A stretch of 64,000 bases of DNA from Geminocystis sp. NIES-3709 (lineage in GTDB: Bacteria > Cyanobacteriota > Cyanobacteriia > Cyanobacteriales > Cyanobacteriaceae). Position numbers and translations under genes: made by a program. The stretch's first letter is position 1. Every line of letters begins with the position of its first letter. Positions 1 to 9,431 of this stretch are shown piece after piece. The notes below the pieces were generated by a model. The model saw only the letters and a list, made by a program, of their open reading frames with translations. It was not told where the DNA came from and did not search any database. The stretch covers positions 1,240,001 to 1,304,000 of the forward strand of contig NZ_AP014821.1 in NCBI RefSeq assembly GCF_001548115.1, read 5' to 3'.

Positions 1-303
1 ATAACCATTCGCATCAGTGCTACGGCGACAATGACCACTAAAATCAAAATTGATCAATAGTAAATCCACATTCACAGGATTTGCACCCATTTCACTCCAA
101 CAAGAATTTTTTTGAGGGATTTGTTCAATTACAATTAAGTTATATTTATTTTCTCCGTAGGGTTGAGCAACTGCAATAAAATCAGATTGATTGACTTCTG
201 TCTCCTGAAAGGTAATAGCTTGAGCAGACTGGAAGGGCAAAATAGTAGATAAAGTGGTTAAAGCTAAAATAGATAATTTAGTTGAGATTAATAATTTAAG
301 CAT
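1..303 (-). CDS. DUF3747-type secreted protein, N-terminal part (runs off the left edge)
   Basis: The reading frame is open from the ATG at 301-303 down to base 1, 101 codons with no stop, so the C-terminal part lies outside the window. It starts with a signal peptide: a short basic start, a hydrophobic core and a SAQA-like cleavage region near residue 30. The segment after it reads FIAVAQPYGENKYNLIVIEQ, followed by a conserved Cys-Trp (NSCWSE) and a second Cys in GHCRRS. I recognise this as the start of the cyanobacterial DUF3747 family of exported proteins of unknown function. Export follows from the signal peptide; no activity can be assigned. Confidence 0.75.
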   Translation of the reverse strand, partial: MLKLLISTKLSILALTTLSTILPFQSAQAITFQETEVNQSDFIAVAQPYGENKYNLIVIEQIPQKNSCWSEMGANPVNVDLLLINFDFSGHCRRSTDANGY

Positions 304-584
304 AGTTATTTTTTCAGATTTGAGTTGTTGTCCCCACAGCCCAATATTGCTGTAGTTTGTATCGATAATTAAAAGTTTGAGGCTATAGCACTCGCCATAA
401 TACTTAGGACATTGTGAGATTCTTTCTCTGAGTTAGAATGATAATCTAATATTTTTAAGATGTCCTAAAAAATCTGTCTATTGCTATATTTATCCTTATT
501 GAAGGTTATATCATTTGACTTACAAATCGTTAACCATGTTCCTTAGTTTTTTTGCTAATGGGTCATTTTCATAAAAATATTAAC

Positions 585-619
585 AAAAAAAAGACGGGGT
601 AATCAATTTAACCCGCCTT
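585..619 (-). terminator. Rho-independent terminator of rplJ-rplL
   Basis: Read on the minus strand, 12-nt arms (608-619 and 591-602) pair with one G-T pair and one mismatch around a 5-nt loop. A run of T follows, seen as A on the plus strand at 585-592. It lies 26 bases past the rplL stop, the expected place for the end of the ribosomal-protein transcript. Confidence 0.8.
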
Positions 620-644
620 CTTGATGTATGTAAATTAGAAAAAA

Positions 645-1028
645 TTATTTGATACTTGCTTTCGCACCAGCTTCTTCTAATTGTTTCTTGATGGTTTCGG
701 CTTCTTCTTTACCAACAGCTTCTTTAACAGCTTTAGGTGCAGATTCTACTAACTCTTTGGTTTCTTTTAAACCCAAGCCAGTGATGGTACGAACAACTTT
801 AAGAACGTCCATTTTCTTCTCACCGAAACTTTCTAAGATAACATCAAATTCGGTTTGTTCTTCAACTTCTTCTGCCGCCGCAACAGGAGCAGCAGCCATC
901 ATCATACCACCAACAGGAGCAGCAGCACTTACGCCGAATACTTCTTCGATTTGTTTAACTAATTCAGATGCTTCTAAGAGGGTTAAAGTTTTTAACTCTT
1001 CAACAATATTTGCTACTTTATCAGACAT
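645..1028 (-). CDS. rplL: 50S ribosomal protein L7/L12
   Basis: The 127-residue product has the standard L7/L12 layout. An N-terminal dimerisation region ([20 protein letters not shown]) is followed by an Ala-rich hinge (about residues 35-55) and a C-terminal domain with the factor-binding helix [20 protein letters not shown]. It forms the flexible stalk that recruits translation GTPases, anchored on L10. It lies 50 bases downstream of rplJ on the same strand with a GGAG ribosome-binding site, so the two are co-transcribed. Length and sequence are normal. Confidence 0.97.
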   Translation of the reverse strand: MSDKVANIVEELKTLTLLEASELVKQIEEVFGVSAAAPVGGMMMAAAPVAAAEEVEEQTEFDVILESFGEKKMDVLKVVRTITGLGLKETKELVESAPKAVKEAVGKEEAETIKKQLEEAGAKASIK

Positions 1029-1078
1029 AATTAATTGTGATCTCCTTTGTACAATAGTTTAATAAACGGCGAAACCTT

Positions 1079-1621
1079 TTAAGCGGCTTCTTTCTGAGAC
1101 TTGACGGCATCGATCGCACGAGCCAAAGATGTTGGCACTTCGTTGACACCACGAGCCACTTTAGCAGTGATAGCATTGATAGCACCAGCGATTTGGGCGA
1201 TGAGTTGATCTTTGGTGGGTAAGTCGGCTAAGGCTTTAACCTGTGCTTCTGTCAGGGTTTGTCCTTCCATGACTCCGCCTTTTAACTCACTTTTCTTACG
1301 CTCTTTTTGGAATGCTTGATAAGCACGAACTGCTGTACCAATATTTTCCTCATCAGCTAAGATAAATGCGGAAGTCCCTTTTAATAAGGGGTTAATTCCA
1401 GACCAATATTCGTTACCTTCAACGGCTTTACTCATTAAGGTATTTTTTGTTACCTTGCAGATAGTACCGTTTTCTCTTAAACGATTGCGTAAATCGCTAA
1501 TGTCAGCAACGGTAAGCCCCTGATAATCAACTACGATCGCCAATCGAGCATCTTCTAATAACTGTTGGATTTCAGCTACTTCTTGTTTTTTACTCTCTAG
1601 GGATTTAGATATTGTTCTCAC
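1079..1621 (-). CDS. rplJ: 50S ribosomal protein L10
   Basis: This 180-residue protein is L10, the base of the ribosomal stalk. It binds 23S rRNA through its N-terminal globular domain (VDYQGLTVADISDLRNRLRE and KVTKNTLMSKA are typical) and L7/L12 dimers through its C-terminal helix. An AGGAGGTGAG ribosome-binding site sits just before the ATG. The leader 1657-1840 holds an L10-type autoregulatory structure and an attenuator hairpin, so L10/L12 levels are probably controlled by feedback. The usual upstream partners rplK-rplA and nusG are absent here; a GGDEF/EAL regulator lies upstream instead. Confidence 0.97.
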   Translation of the reverse strand: MRTISKSLESKKQEVAEIQQLLEDARLAIVVDYQGLTVADISDLRNRLRENGTICKVTKNTLMSKAVEGNEYWSGINPLLKGTSAFILADEENIGTAVRAYQAFQKERKKSELKGGVMEGQTLTEAQVKALADLPTKDQLIAQIAGAINAITAKVARGVNEVPTSLARAIDAVKSQKEAA

Positions 1622-1656
1622 CTCCTGGGGTGTTAAATTTTTGTCTTAAGACAATT

Positions 1657-1689
1657 AAAAAAACCCTAGCAACTATTAGCACGGGTTTT
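1657..1689 (-). terminator. Attenuator hairpin in the rplJ leader
   Basis: On the minus strand AAAACCC, a 17-nt spacer and GGGTTTT are followed directly by more T, the form of an intrinsic terminator. It ends about 35 bases before the rplJ start, downstream of the L10-leader core. That arrangement fits transcriptional attenuation of rplJL. The regulatory role is inferred from position and family knowledge. Confidence 0.6.
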
Positions 1690-1780
1690 CGGTTGATGTA
1701 TCGAGATAATCTTTAAATTATAAATAGTGATGAGATTAAAACTAATCTGAAAATCACGTTTACTTTTTTAATATCCTCAT

Positions 1781-1840
1781 CAACCTAGGCAGGATAATTA
1801 AGCCTTTTTCGCACCTGCTGTCTTCGGCTGTCGCCAAGTT
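1781..1840 (-). promoter_or_regulatory. Ribosomal protein L10 leader
   Basis: On the minus strand the words CCGAAGACAGCAGGTG and CCTGCCTAGG pair through CAGG/CCTG. They match the conserved core of the bacterial L10 leader, a kink-turn structure that L10(L12)4 binds to repress its own operon. It lies about 160 bases before rplJ, which is the usual place. Confidence 0.75.
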
Positions 1841-1989
1841 TTTATATAATTTCTGAGCTAAACATTATATTCTATCTAAAATAATATTATTTTGCAACTG
1901 TTCGTTGACGATCAAACTTAAACTTAACGTTATAATCGGTCTTTGCGAGAAATTCTACTATAATTTATCATACTCAAAGTAAGAGAGCC

Positions 1990-3732
1990 TTAAATATTGT
2001 TATCAAGTAATTCTTGAAACTGAGAAAAAGGTAAAGGGCGACTGAATAAATAACCTTGATAATAGTCACAATTATTTTTGTGTAAAAATGCTAATTCTGG
2101 TTCTATTTCTACTCCTTCCGCTACTACACTAAGATTCAATTGATGAGCCATTTCAATTAAATATTTCGTTATTGTGGCATTTTTTTTATTCTGATTAATG
2201 TCTTTAACAAAACATCGATCGATTTTGAGAATATCAAAGTTAAAATCTTGAATATAACCTAAAGAAGAATAACCAGTACCAAAGTCATCAATAGCTATCT
2301 TTAAACCAGCAGATTTGAGTTTATTTAGTTTTTTAATGGCTACAGAAGTGTTGCGAACTAAGGTACTTTCTGTTAATTCTAGTTCTAATAATGAAGGATT
2401 AAAATAGTGAAAAGCTAGAATTTTAAGAATTTTATGCTCTAATAAATCTTCATTAAATTGTCGAGCGGAAAGATTAACCGCTACTTGTAAATCTGGGCGA
2501 TATTTTTTTTGTAAAATCTTAAATTGTTCACAGGCTTGATGTAGAACCCATTCTCCTATAGACTCAATTAAGCCTGTTTCTTCTGCTAAAGGAATAAATA
2601 CCGCAGGAGAGATAAATTTTTCTTCGGGATGATTCCATCGTAATAAAGCCTCGGCACCAATTATTTTACTGGTTTTAACTTCTACTTTTGGTTGATAATA
2701 AAGTTCTAATTGATTTTTTTCTAAAGCATGATGTAATTGTGCTTCTAAACTTATTTGTTTTGGAGTATATTTATGTAAAGTAGGAGAATAAACTTGATAC
2801 TGATTTTCTCCCATTTTTTCTAAATCCTTAACGGCTTGTTTTGCTTTATATAAAAGTTCATCGATATTTTGCCCATGTAGGGGATAAAAGCTAATACCTA
2901 TTTTAAAATCAATATAAATTTCTTTATTTTTATAAATCAATGGAGGGGTAATTTTTTTAAGTAACATTTTAGCTATATCGATCGCTTGTTGTTTCATCGA
3001 AATAGGTGGGATAATTAAGGCAAATTCATCTCCTTCAAGGCGTGTAATAATTGTTTCTTCACTCAAATTAGCTTGTAATCTTTTGACTAAAGCCTTTAAT
3101 AATAAATTACCTAAATCTTGTCCAAACTCGTCTCTAATTAGTTTAAATCGATCGAAACTAAGATATAAAATAGAAATAAGTTTAGGTATATCTCTATCAT
3201 TTTCATAGGATTCAGAATTTAATTGTTGATAAAAAACTTCTAAAATACCATTAAAATTTTCCACTAAAGATAACTGATTAGGCAATTGAGTCACTTCGTC
3301 ATGTTTAGTCGAAAAATTTAATTTTTCTTGTTGTTCTGTTAATTTCTTTTTGATTTTTTCTATTTCTTGATACCTACTCAATGCCAGAGTAATCGTAATA
3401 GCTAAATCTTGTGTTTTATAAGGTTTAATGATATATCCATAGGGAGAAGTTTTTGTTGCCCTAGATAAAGTGTTTTCATCGGCATAAGCAGTTAAATAAA
3501 CAACAGGAATGGAATAAAATTTATTTAATTCTTCTGCTAGTTTAATCCCATCTTTTTCTCCTTTAATTTTAATATCCATTAACACCAGATCTGGATTAGC
3601 ATCAATAATTTTATCTAAAGCCTTATCTCCATCACTACATTCTCCTACCACTTGATAACCTAATTTTTTTAGGTCAACAATAATACTCTGAATAGCTATA
3701 ATTTCATCTTCTACTATAAAAACTTTAATCAT
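1990..3732 (-). CDS. Response regulator with GGDEF and EAL domains (c-di-GMP turnover)
   Basis: Domain order over 580 residues: receiver (1-122) with phospho-acceptor Asp53 in LMDIKI and the switch Lys in IIKPYK; a short coiled linker (about 123-145); GGDEF-like domain (about 150-310); EAL domain (about 325-575). The cyclase signature is RLEGDEF at 231-237, so the first Gly of GGDEF is Glu. The phosphodiesterase domain looks complete: EALLRW at 361-366, DDFGTGYSS and VVAEGVE. The likely role is a soluble phosphodiesterase of cyclic di-GMP gated by phosphorylation; the GGDEF part may act as a GTP sensor or be a weak cyclase. No sensor kinase is adjacent, so its partner is unknown. Confidence 0.88.
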   Translation of the reverse strand: MIKVFIVEDEIIAIQSIIVDLKKLGYQVVGECSDGDKALDKIIDANPDLVLMDIKIKGEKDGIKLAEELNKFYSIPVVYLTAYADENTLSRATKTSPYGYIIKPYKTQDLAITITLALSRYQEIEKIKKKLTEQQEKLNFSTKHDEVTQLPNQLSLVENFNGILEVFYQQLNSESYENDRDIPKLISILYLSFDRFKLIRDEFGQDLGNLLLKALVKRLQANLSEETIITRLEGDEFALIIPPISMKQQAIDIAKMLLKKITPPLIYKNKEIYIDFKIGISFYPLHGQNIDELLYKAKQAVKDLEKMGENQYQVYSPTLHKYTPKQISLEAQLHHALEKNQLELYYQPKVEVKTSKIIGAEALLRWNHPEEKFISPAVFIPLAEETGLIESIGEWVLHQACEQFKILQKKYRPDLQVAVNLSARQFNEDLLEHKILKILAFHYFNPSLLELELTESTLVRNTSVAIKKLNKLKSAGLKIAIDDFGTGYSSLGYIQDFNFDILKIDRCFVKDINQNKKNATITKYLIEMAHQLNLSVVAEGVEIEPELAFLHKNNCDYYQGYLFSRPLPFSQFQELLDNNI

Positions 3733-3892
3733 TTTTTTGTGATAAATTTATTGTACTTTAATATTATTAATTATTTGAAAATCTATGGTTAGTTTAAATA
3801 TTGCAAAAACCAATAATTAACGATATTTATTATTAAATTATACTACTCTGATTTTCTATTAAGTAATTGTATAAATTGTTTTTCTAATGATT

Positions 3893-5161
3893 TTAGTTAT
3901 TGACAATTATAATTCCATGAGCGTTAAGATTTAAAATTTTTTGTGCAGTTTTTTGTATATCTTCAACAGTTAATTTTCTTATTTTTTCAACATATTCTAA
4001 AGCTGGATTTATATTGCCTATTTGTGAATAATAATAACCATATAAGTTAGTTCTATCACTTGGTTTTTCACTTTGAAAAATATATTGATTCGCCACAATT
4101 TTACAAACTCGATTTAATTCTTGAGAAGTTATACCTTTACTTTGAATATTTGCAATATGAAAAAGTATAGCATCTTTAACGGCAGAAATATTTTCTTTTG
4201 GTAATTGAGCCGCAATATAAAATAATCCCTGTATTTGATTAGTCATATTTGTCGCAGAAATTTTAGTAACAAGACGACGATTTTCCCTTAAATCTTGAAA
4301 TAGTCGAGATAGCTTACCTTGTCCTAAAATTACGGCTAAAACATCTAAAGGAAAAGTTTGCTCTAAATCGTTTAATCCTGTAACACGCCACATCATTATT
4401 AAACGGGATTGTTGTAAGGCATTCTCTTTATATTCATCGATAACAATTTCTCTAAAAGGAGATTCAGGAGTATAAACTGGTTTTGGAGAGGGAAAGTTAA
4501 TTATATTAGGATTTAAAGAATTGATGATAGTATCGGTTAATTCTTGGGGGGGTAGATTTCCCACTGCTACCACCGTCATATTAGAGGGTTGATACCATGA
4601 TTTATGGAAAGTTTGCATTTGCTCACAAGTAACATTTTCAATTACTTCTTTTGTTCCTAAAACGGGACGATGATAGGGTAAATTAGGAAAAGCTTTTACC
4701 ATCATTCGTTCAAATACTCTACGTCGTGGATTATCGATCGATCTTCTAATTTCTTCTAATACTACCATTCTTTCCCGTTCAAATTCTGCTTTAGGTAAAA
4801 GAGGATTTAACACTAAATCTAATTGCAAAGGTAAAATATCAGCAAAATCTTGAGGGGCGCAAGTAAAATAAAAATGAGTGTATTCTTGACTGGTTGCGGC
4901 ATTCGTCACTGCACCTCTAGCTTCTAATAAGTACTCAAATTCACCACTAGCTAGATTAGCTGTGCCTTTAAAGATCATATGTTCTAAAAAATGTGCCATG
5001 CCATTAATACAATCAGACTCGATCGAAGAACCTACATTAAACCAAATATTGACATTGACGGCAGAAACAGGTATTTGTTCAGTAATAATAGTTAAACCAT
5101 TGGGAAATTTAGTGATTATAGGGCAATGAAGAGAATTTGGTCTAACTAATGTAAAAGTCAT
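3893..5161 (-). CDS. M16 family zinc metallopeptidase (processing-peptidase-like)
   Basis: The 422-residue protein carries the inverted zinc motif HFLEH (His57, Glu60, His61) and the downstream Glu of VVLEEIRR (about 136-137), the three metal ligands plus catalytic Glu of M16 peptidases. The C-terminal half has the usual partner-type fold, including GQGKLSRLFQDLRE. Cyanobacteria usually have an active and an inactive M16 member that pair; this one has the complete active site. No second M16 gene is adjacent. No signal peptide is visible, so it is probably cytoplasmic. The substrate is unknown. Confidence 0.88.
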   Translation of the reverse strand: MTFTLVRPNSLHCPIITKFPNGLTIITEQIPVSAVNVNIWFNVGSSIESDCINGMAHFLEHMIFKGTANLASGEFEYLLEARGAVTNAATSQEYTHFYFTCAPQDFADILPLQLDLVLNPLLPKAEFERERMVVLEEIRRSIDNPRRRVFERMMVKAFPNLPYHRPVLGTKEVIENVTCEQMQTFHKSWYQPSNMTVVAVGNLPPQELTDTIINSLNPNIINFPSPKPVYTPESPFREIVIDEYKENALQQSRLIMMWRVTGLNDLEQTFPLDVLAVILGQGKLSRLFQDLRENRRLVTKISATNMTNQIQGLFYIAAQLPKENISAVKDAILFHIANIQSKGITSQELNRVCKIVANQYIFQSEKPSDRTNLYGYYYSQIGNINPALEYVEKIRKLTVEDIQKTAQKILNLNAHGIIIVNN

Positions 5162-5270
5162 GGCAGATTTAGGCTGAATACTGAAGTTACAATTTCTATT
5201 CTAACGTGACTAATGCTATGTTAATTTATATTAAATAACATTAAGTTTAAAGAAATAAGGTAGAAAAACA

Positions 5271-5741
5271 ATGAATTTTGAGATTCCCCAAGCAGTGAAA
5301 ACATGGTCACAATTTGGACATCCGATTCTAATGTGGGTATTATTTGCCACAGCTATTTATGCTCTATATTTAGGAATCAAAGTAAAACGTACTCGTCAAG
5401 CAGATAAAGAAAAGAAAAAAGAGTTAATCAAAGGTAACTTTATCAATCGTCATCATCAAGTCGGCTCAATTTTTATGGCTTTGGTAGTGTGCGGCACGAT
5501 CGGAGGCATGGCAATTACTTATATTAATAATGGTAAATTATTTGTTGGCCCTCATTTATTAGCCGGATTAGGGATGATGGCAATGGTTACGGTTTCTGCT
5601 TCCTTAGTACCATACATGCAAAAAGGGAATACTTTTGCTAGATTCACCCATGTTGGAATGAATATGACTATGTTGTTAATTTTTGGTTGGCAAGCCTTTA
5701 CAGGAATAGAAATTTTACAGAGAATTATCAGCAAACTATAA
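5271..5741 (+). CDS. DUF4079 family integral membrane protein
   Basis: The 156-residue protein has four hydrophobic segments (about 18-36, 66-84, 93-110, 127-145) separated by a Lys-rich cytoplasmic loop (KVKRTRQADKEKKKE). His residues next to the membrane segments (GHPILMW, RHHQVGS, PHLLAG, THVGMN) are typical of the DUF4079 family, which is found in cyanobacteria and plastids and resembles b-type cytochrome membrane domains. Function is not established. It starts 109 bases from the divergent M16 gene and ends before a strong palindrome. Confidence 0.75.
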   Translation: MNFEIPQAVKTWSQFGHPILMWVLFATAIYALYLGIKVKRTRQADKEKKKELIKGNFINRHHQVGSIFMALVVCGTIGGMAITYINNGKLFVGPHLLAGLGMMAMVTVSASLVPYMQKGNTFARFTHVGMNMTMLLIFGWQAFTGIEILQRIISKL

Positions 5742-6048
5742 GTCTGTGAGGTGGGTAATACCCACCAGAATTATTTGAATAAATTATCTCCCACCTATTA
5801 AGCTAAAACCGTTTTAGCAATTGATAATTGATAATTTGCAATTAATCCATTCAAGGTTTAAAGCCTGCTCTTTTTAAGGGGAAAAAGATAAAAGGTTTAC
5901 TTTTTTTAATTCAATCCTCTTCTCTTTTAGCCAGAGGTAACTGTCAATCGTACATTGTTCATTGTTGAACTTTTACCTCTCTTTAACGATAATTTTATGG
6001 TTTACCCTTGGTAAAATTCAGTACTTTTAAATATTACATAAATAAACT
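5742..6048. other. Intergenic region with two palindromes
   Basis: This 307-base spacer has no convincing gene. It holds two short perfect hairpins: GGTGGGT/ACCCACC with a 3-base loop at 5750-5766, and GCTAAAA/TTTTAGC a little further on. Neither has a strong T-run, so they are only possible ends of the DUF4079 transcript. The rest is AT-rich with short words (aattgataattgataattt, tacattgttcattgttg) that recur in other spacers here. Confidence 0.5.
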
Positions 6049-6549
6049 ATGAGAATCTCAATCATTGTCGCTAGTAACAATAAAAATCTTGCACTAGCAA
6101 ATCAGCTTAATGCAATCGCTATGGAAATGGGGCAAACAACTCAAATTATTGATTTAGTAGAAGAAGAATTACCTCTCTATACTCCTAAAATTCAAGCTCA
6201 ACAAGGTATTCCTGATAAAGTAAAAGAATTAGCTCAAACTTTACTCAATACTGATGGCATGATTTTTGTTGCACCTGAGTATAATGGTGGTATTCCACCT
6301 ACTTTAAATAATGCTATTGCTTGGTTAAGTGTCAGTGGAGATGATTGGAGACGTTGTTTTAATGGTAAACCTGCAATGGTTGCTACTTATAGTGGTGGTG
6401 GTGGACAATATGTGCTACTGGCGATGAGATCTCAGCTATCATATATTGGAATGAACGTTGTAGGAAGACAAATTATTACTAATGCCAGTAAACCCTTCAG
6501 CATCGATTCTGCTAAGGAAGTTGTAAAACAATTAATCAATCTTTGTTAA
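6049..6549 (+). CDS. NAD(P)H-dependent FMN reductase
   Basis: The 166-residue protein has the flavodoxin-like fold of the FMN_red family. The N-terminal strand is ISIIVASNNKNLALA (phosphate loop region), and PEYNGGIPPTLNNAIAWL near residues 80-97 is the diagnostic FMN/active-site segment. Members reduce FMN, quinones, azo dyes or chromate with NAD(P)H and are soluble. It sits 31 bases before crtD on the same strand, so the two may be co-transcribed, but a functional link to carotenoid synthesis is only inference. Confidence 0.85.
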   Translation: MRISIIVASNNKNLALANQLNAIAMEMGQTTQIIDLVEEELPLYTPKIQAQQGIPDKVKELAQTLLNTDGMIFVAPEYNGGIPPTLNNAIAWLSVSGDDWRRCFNGKPAMVATYSGGGGQYVLLAMRSQLSYIGMNVVGRQIITNASKPFSIDSAKEVVKQLINLC

Positions 6550-6580
6550 GATTTATTAAGCAAGGTACAGTTAAAAAGAT

Positions 6581-8083
6581 ATGGAAAAACAACAAAAAGT
6601 AATTGTCATTGGTGCAGGAATTGGAGGCTTAACCACCGGAGCATTATTAGCCCGTTATGGCTATGATGTTACTATATATGATCAAGCGATCGTACCGGGA
6701 GGATGTGCTTCCACTTTTCAACGAAAAGGCTTTACTTTCGATGTTGGTGCGACTCAAGTAGCAGGATTAGAAAAAGGAGGTATTCATCATCGTATTTTTC
6801 GAGATTTGGATCTTGATATACCTTCAGCCACAGAATGTAATCCTGCCTGTGCCGTATTTTTACCCCAAGAAATCCAACCAATTATGGTGTGGCGTAACCC
6901 TGAAAAATGGCGTTTAGAAAGACAGAAACAGTTTCCCCATAGTGAAAAATTTTGGGCATTATTAAAGATTTTATTTGATGCAAGTTGGCAGTTTCAAAGT
7001 CGAGATCCCATTTTACCACCTCGCAACTTGTGGGATTTAGGACAATTAATTCAAGCCTTACGGTTAGATACCTTCGTCACTGCACCTTTTACTTTCATGA
7101 CGGTAGCACATGCTTTGCGATTTTTAGGATTAGGCAAGGATAAGCGCTTAAAAACTTTTCTCGATATGCAGTTAAAGTTATATTCTCAGGTTGATACAGA
7201 AGAAACGGCTTTACTATATGCGGCAACAGCTTTGTCGGTGTCTCAATCTCCTCAAGGATTATATCATCTTAATGGCAGTATGCAGGTTTTGACCGATCGA
7301 CTGGTGGAAGGATTAGAAAAATATGGCGGAAAATTGTATATGCGCCATTTAGTGCAAAAAATTGACACCGAAAAGGGAAAAGTAACGGGAGTCACCATCA
7401 AAAATTTGAAAACAGGAGAGATTCACCAAGAAAAAGCGAATCATGTGGTAGGCAATCTTACGGTAAATAATTTGACAACTATGACAGAAAAAATTCCCTT
7501 TACTTATCGTCAACGAGTGGAGAAATTACCTCCAGCAAGTGGTGCATTTGTGATCTATTTAGGAGTAGAAATATCTGCCATTCCCGATAATTGCCCTCCT
7601 CACCTCCAATTTTTATACGATTATGAAGGAGAAATTGCCGAGATAAATTCTTTATTTGTATCCGTTAGTAAACAAGGCGATGGCAGAGCGCCTCAAGGTA
7701 AAGCCACTATTATCGCTTCTTCTTTTACTGATGTTAACCTTTGGTGGAATATCCCCCTTGACGATTATGAGTCACTAAAACAAGATTATACAAATAAGGC
7801 GATCGATCGACTCAAACAATATTTTAACCTCACCCCAGAGACAATTATTCATCAAGAAATAGCAACCCCCGTTACGTTTTATAAATATACTGGGAGAGAA
7901 AAAGGCATCGTTGGAGGTGTTGGGCAAAGAATAAGTACATTTGGACCTTTTGGTGTTGCCACTCGCACTCCTATAGAAAATTTATGGTTAGTAGGAGACT
8001 CAACTCACCCCGGAGAAGGCACTGCTGGAGTTAGTTATTCTGCTTTAACTGTTGTGCGACAGATAAGAAGCAACCCTCACTAA
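6581..8083 (+). CDS. crtD: C-3',4' carotenoid desaturase, CrtD type
   Basis: The 500-residue FAD-dependent oxidoreductase of the phytoene-desaturase superfamily begins with the dinucleotide motif VIVIGAGIGGLTTGALLA (8-25). Next is PGGCASTFQRKGFTFDVGAT, and the C-terminal FAD motif is LWLVGDSTHPGEGTAGV near 465-485. The closest family by memory is cyanobacterial CrtD, which acts in myxoxanthophyll synthesis. CrtISO is the main alternative but has a different start (PGGSGGSF). No signal peptide is present; it is probably membrane-associated. Confidence 0.8.
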   Translation: MEKQQKVIVIGAGIGGLTTGALLARYGYDVTIYDQAIVPGGCASTFQRKGFTFDVGATQVAGLEKGGIHHRIFRDLDLDIPSATECNPACAVFLPQEIQPIMVWRNPEKWRLERQKQFPHSEKFWALLKILFDASWQFQSRDPILPPRNLWDLGQLIQALRLDTFVTAPFTFMTVAHALRFLGLGKDKRLKTFLDMQLKLYSQVDTEETALLYAATALSVSQSPQGLYHLNGSMQVLTDRLVEGLEKYGGKLYMRHLVQKIDTEKGKVTGVTIKNLKTGEIHQEKANHVVGNLTVNNLTTMTEKIPFTYRQRVEKLPPASGAFVIYLGVEISAIPDNCPPHLQFLYDYEGEIAEINSLFVSVSKQGDGRAPQGKATIIASSFTDVNLWWNIPLDDYESLKQDYTNKAIDRLKQYFNLTPETIIHQEIATPVTFYKYTGREKGIVGGVGQRISTFGPFGVATRTPIENLWLVGDSTHPGEGTAGVSYSALTVVRQIRSNPH

Positions 8084-8287
8084 CCCAATTCTGAAAATAA
8101 TTTATTCTACAATTATTGTTGTTGATTATTAAAATGATAAATAAATTCAAAAAATAGTATCCTAGAGTTTTGAAAAACTATAATTTTTCTGACTTTCTGT
8201 GTTAATTATTCCAATGCTTAGTATTAAAGATCGATCGAAAATGATAAGATGATCTTTGCTATAGCTAGTAATATTAAAGAAAAATAA

Positions 8288-9271
8288 ATGGCAGAAACAT
8301 TAATGTTTAATGCTTTGCGTCAAGCTATTGATGAAGAAATGGCAAGAGATGACAAAGTTTTTGTATTAGGAGAAGATGTAGGACAATACGGCGGTTCATA
8401 TAAAGTAACCAAAGGTTTATACGAAAAATATGGTGAATTTAGAGTTTTAGATACCCCTATTGCCGAAAATAGCTTTACAGGAATGGCAGTGGGTGCGGCA
8501 ATGGCAGGATTACGCCCCATTATTGAAGGGATGAATATGGGCTTTCTGTTACTTGCCTTCAACCAAATTGCCAATAATGCGGGGATGATGCGTTATACTT
8601 CAGGGGGAAACTATAAAATTCCTACTGTAATTCGTGGGCCTGGAGGTGTGGGCAGACAACTTGGTGCAGAACATTCTCAACGTTTAGAGGCTTATTTTCA
8701 AGCTGTACCGGGGTTAAAAATTGTGGCTTGTTCGACTGCTTATAATGCTAAGGGTTTATTAAAATCTGCTATTAGGGATGATAATCCTGTGTTGTTTTTT
8801 GAACACGTTTTATTATATAACCATAAAGAAAACCTACCAGATTACGAATATACAGTACCTTTGGATAAAGCAGAAATCGTGCGTAAAGGTAAAGATGTGA
8901 CGATTTTGACTTATTCTCGTATGAGACACCATTGTGTACAAGCATTAAAACAAATTGAAAAAGATGGATATGATCCTGAAATAATTGATTTAATTTCTCT
9001 AAAACCTTTGGATATGGCGACTATTGGAGAATCTATCCGCAAAACTCATAAGGTAATTATTGTGGAAGAATGTATGAAAACTGGTGGTATCGCCGCCGAG
9101 CTAACCGCATCTATTAATGATCAATTATTTGATGAGTTAGATGGCCCTGTGGTGCGTTTATCTTCTCAGGATATTCCTACCCCTTATAATGGTACTTTAG
9201 AAAGGTTAACGATCGTGCAACCTGAGCAAATTGTGGAAGCTGTTCGTAAAATCATGACGAATAAAATCTAA
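8288..9271 (+). CDS. pdhB: Pyruvate dehydrogenase E1 component, beta subunit
   Basis: The 327-residue protein is the E1-beta subunit that with PdhA binds thiamine diphosphate and decarboxylates pyruvate for the E2 lipoyl carrier. Diagnostic stretches are [56 protein letters not shown] and ILTYSRM. The length is normal. As usual in cyanobacteria, the alpha subunit gene is not next to it. The 204-base upstream spacer is AT-rich with no clear regulatory motif. Confidence 0.96.
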   Translation: MAETLMFNALRQAIDEEMARDDKVFVLGEDVGQYGGSYKVTKGLYEKYGEFRVLDTPIAENSFTGMAVGAAMAGLRPIIEGMNMGFLLLAFNQIANNAGMMRYTSGGNYKIPTVIRGPGGVGRQLGAEHSQRLEAYFQAVPGLKIVACSTAYNAKGLLKSAIRDDNPVLFFEHVLLYNHKENLPDYEYTVPLDKAEIVRKGKDVTILTYSRMRHHCVQALKQIEKDGYDPEIIDLISLKPLDMATIGESIRKTHKVIIVEECMKTGGIAAELTASINDQLFDELDGPVVRLSSQDIPTPYNGTLERLTIVQPEQIVEAVRKIMTNKI

Positions 9272-9431
9272 ATAATTAGGAGTTAGGAGATAGAAGTTAA
9301 GAGTTATCAATTAATAGTTTTAATTTAACCTAAATATTTATTTAATTTAACCTAAAACCTATCACCTAATACCTAATACCTTTTGTAAGAATTAAATTCA
9401 AAGTAAAGAGCCTAATTTATTATAAATATTA

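Noticed and set aside
649-1062. 137-codon plus-strand frame opposite rplL
   Set aside because: It is a mirror of the Ala/Glu-rich rplL coding sequence and has no family features.
5750-5766. Rho-independent terminator after the DUF4079 gene
   Set aside because: The hairpin is perfect but lacks a following T-run, so it is noted only as a palindrome.
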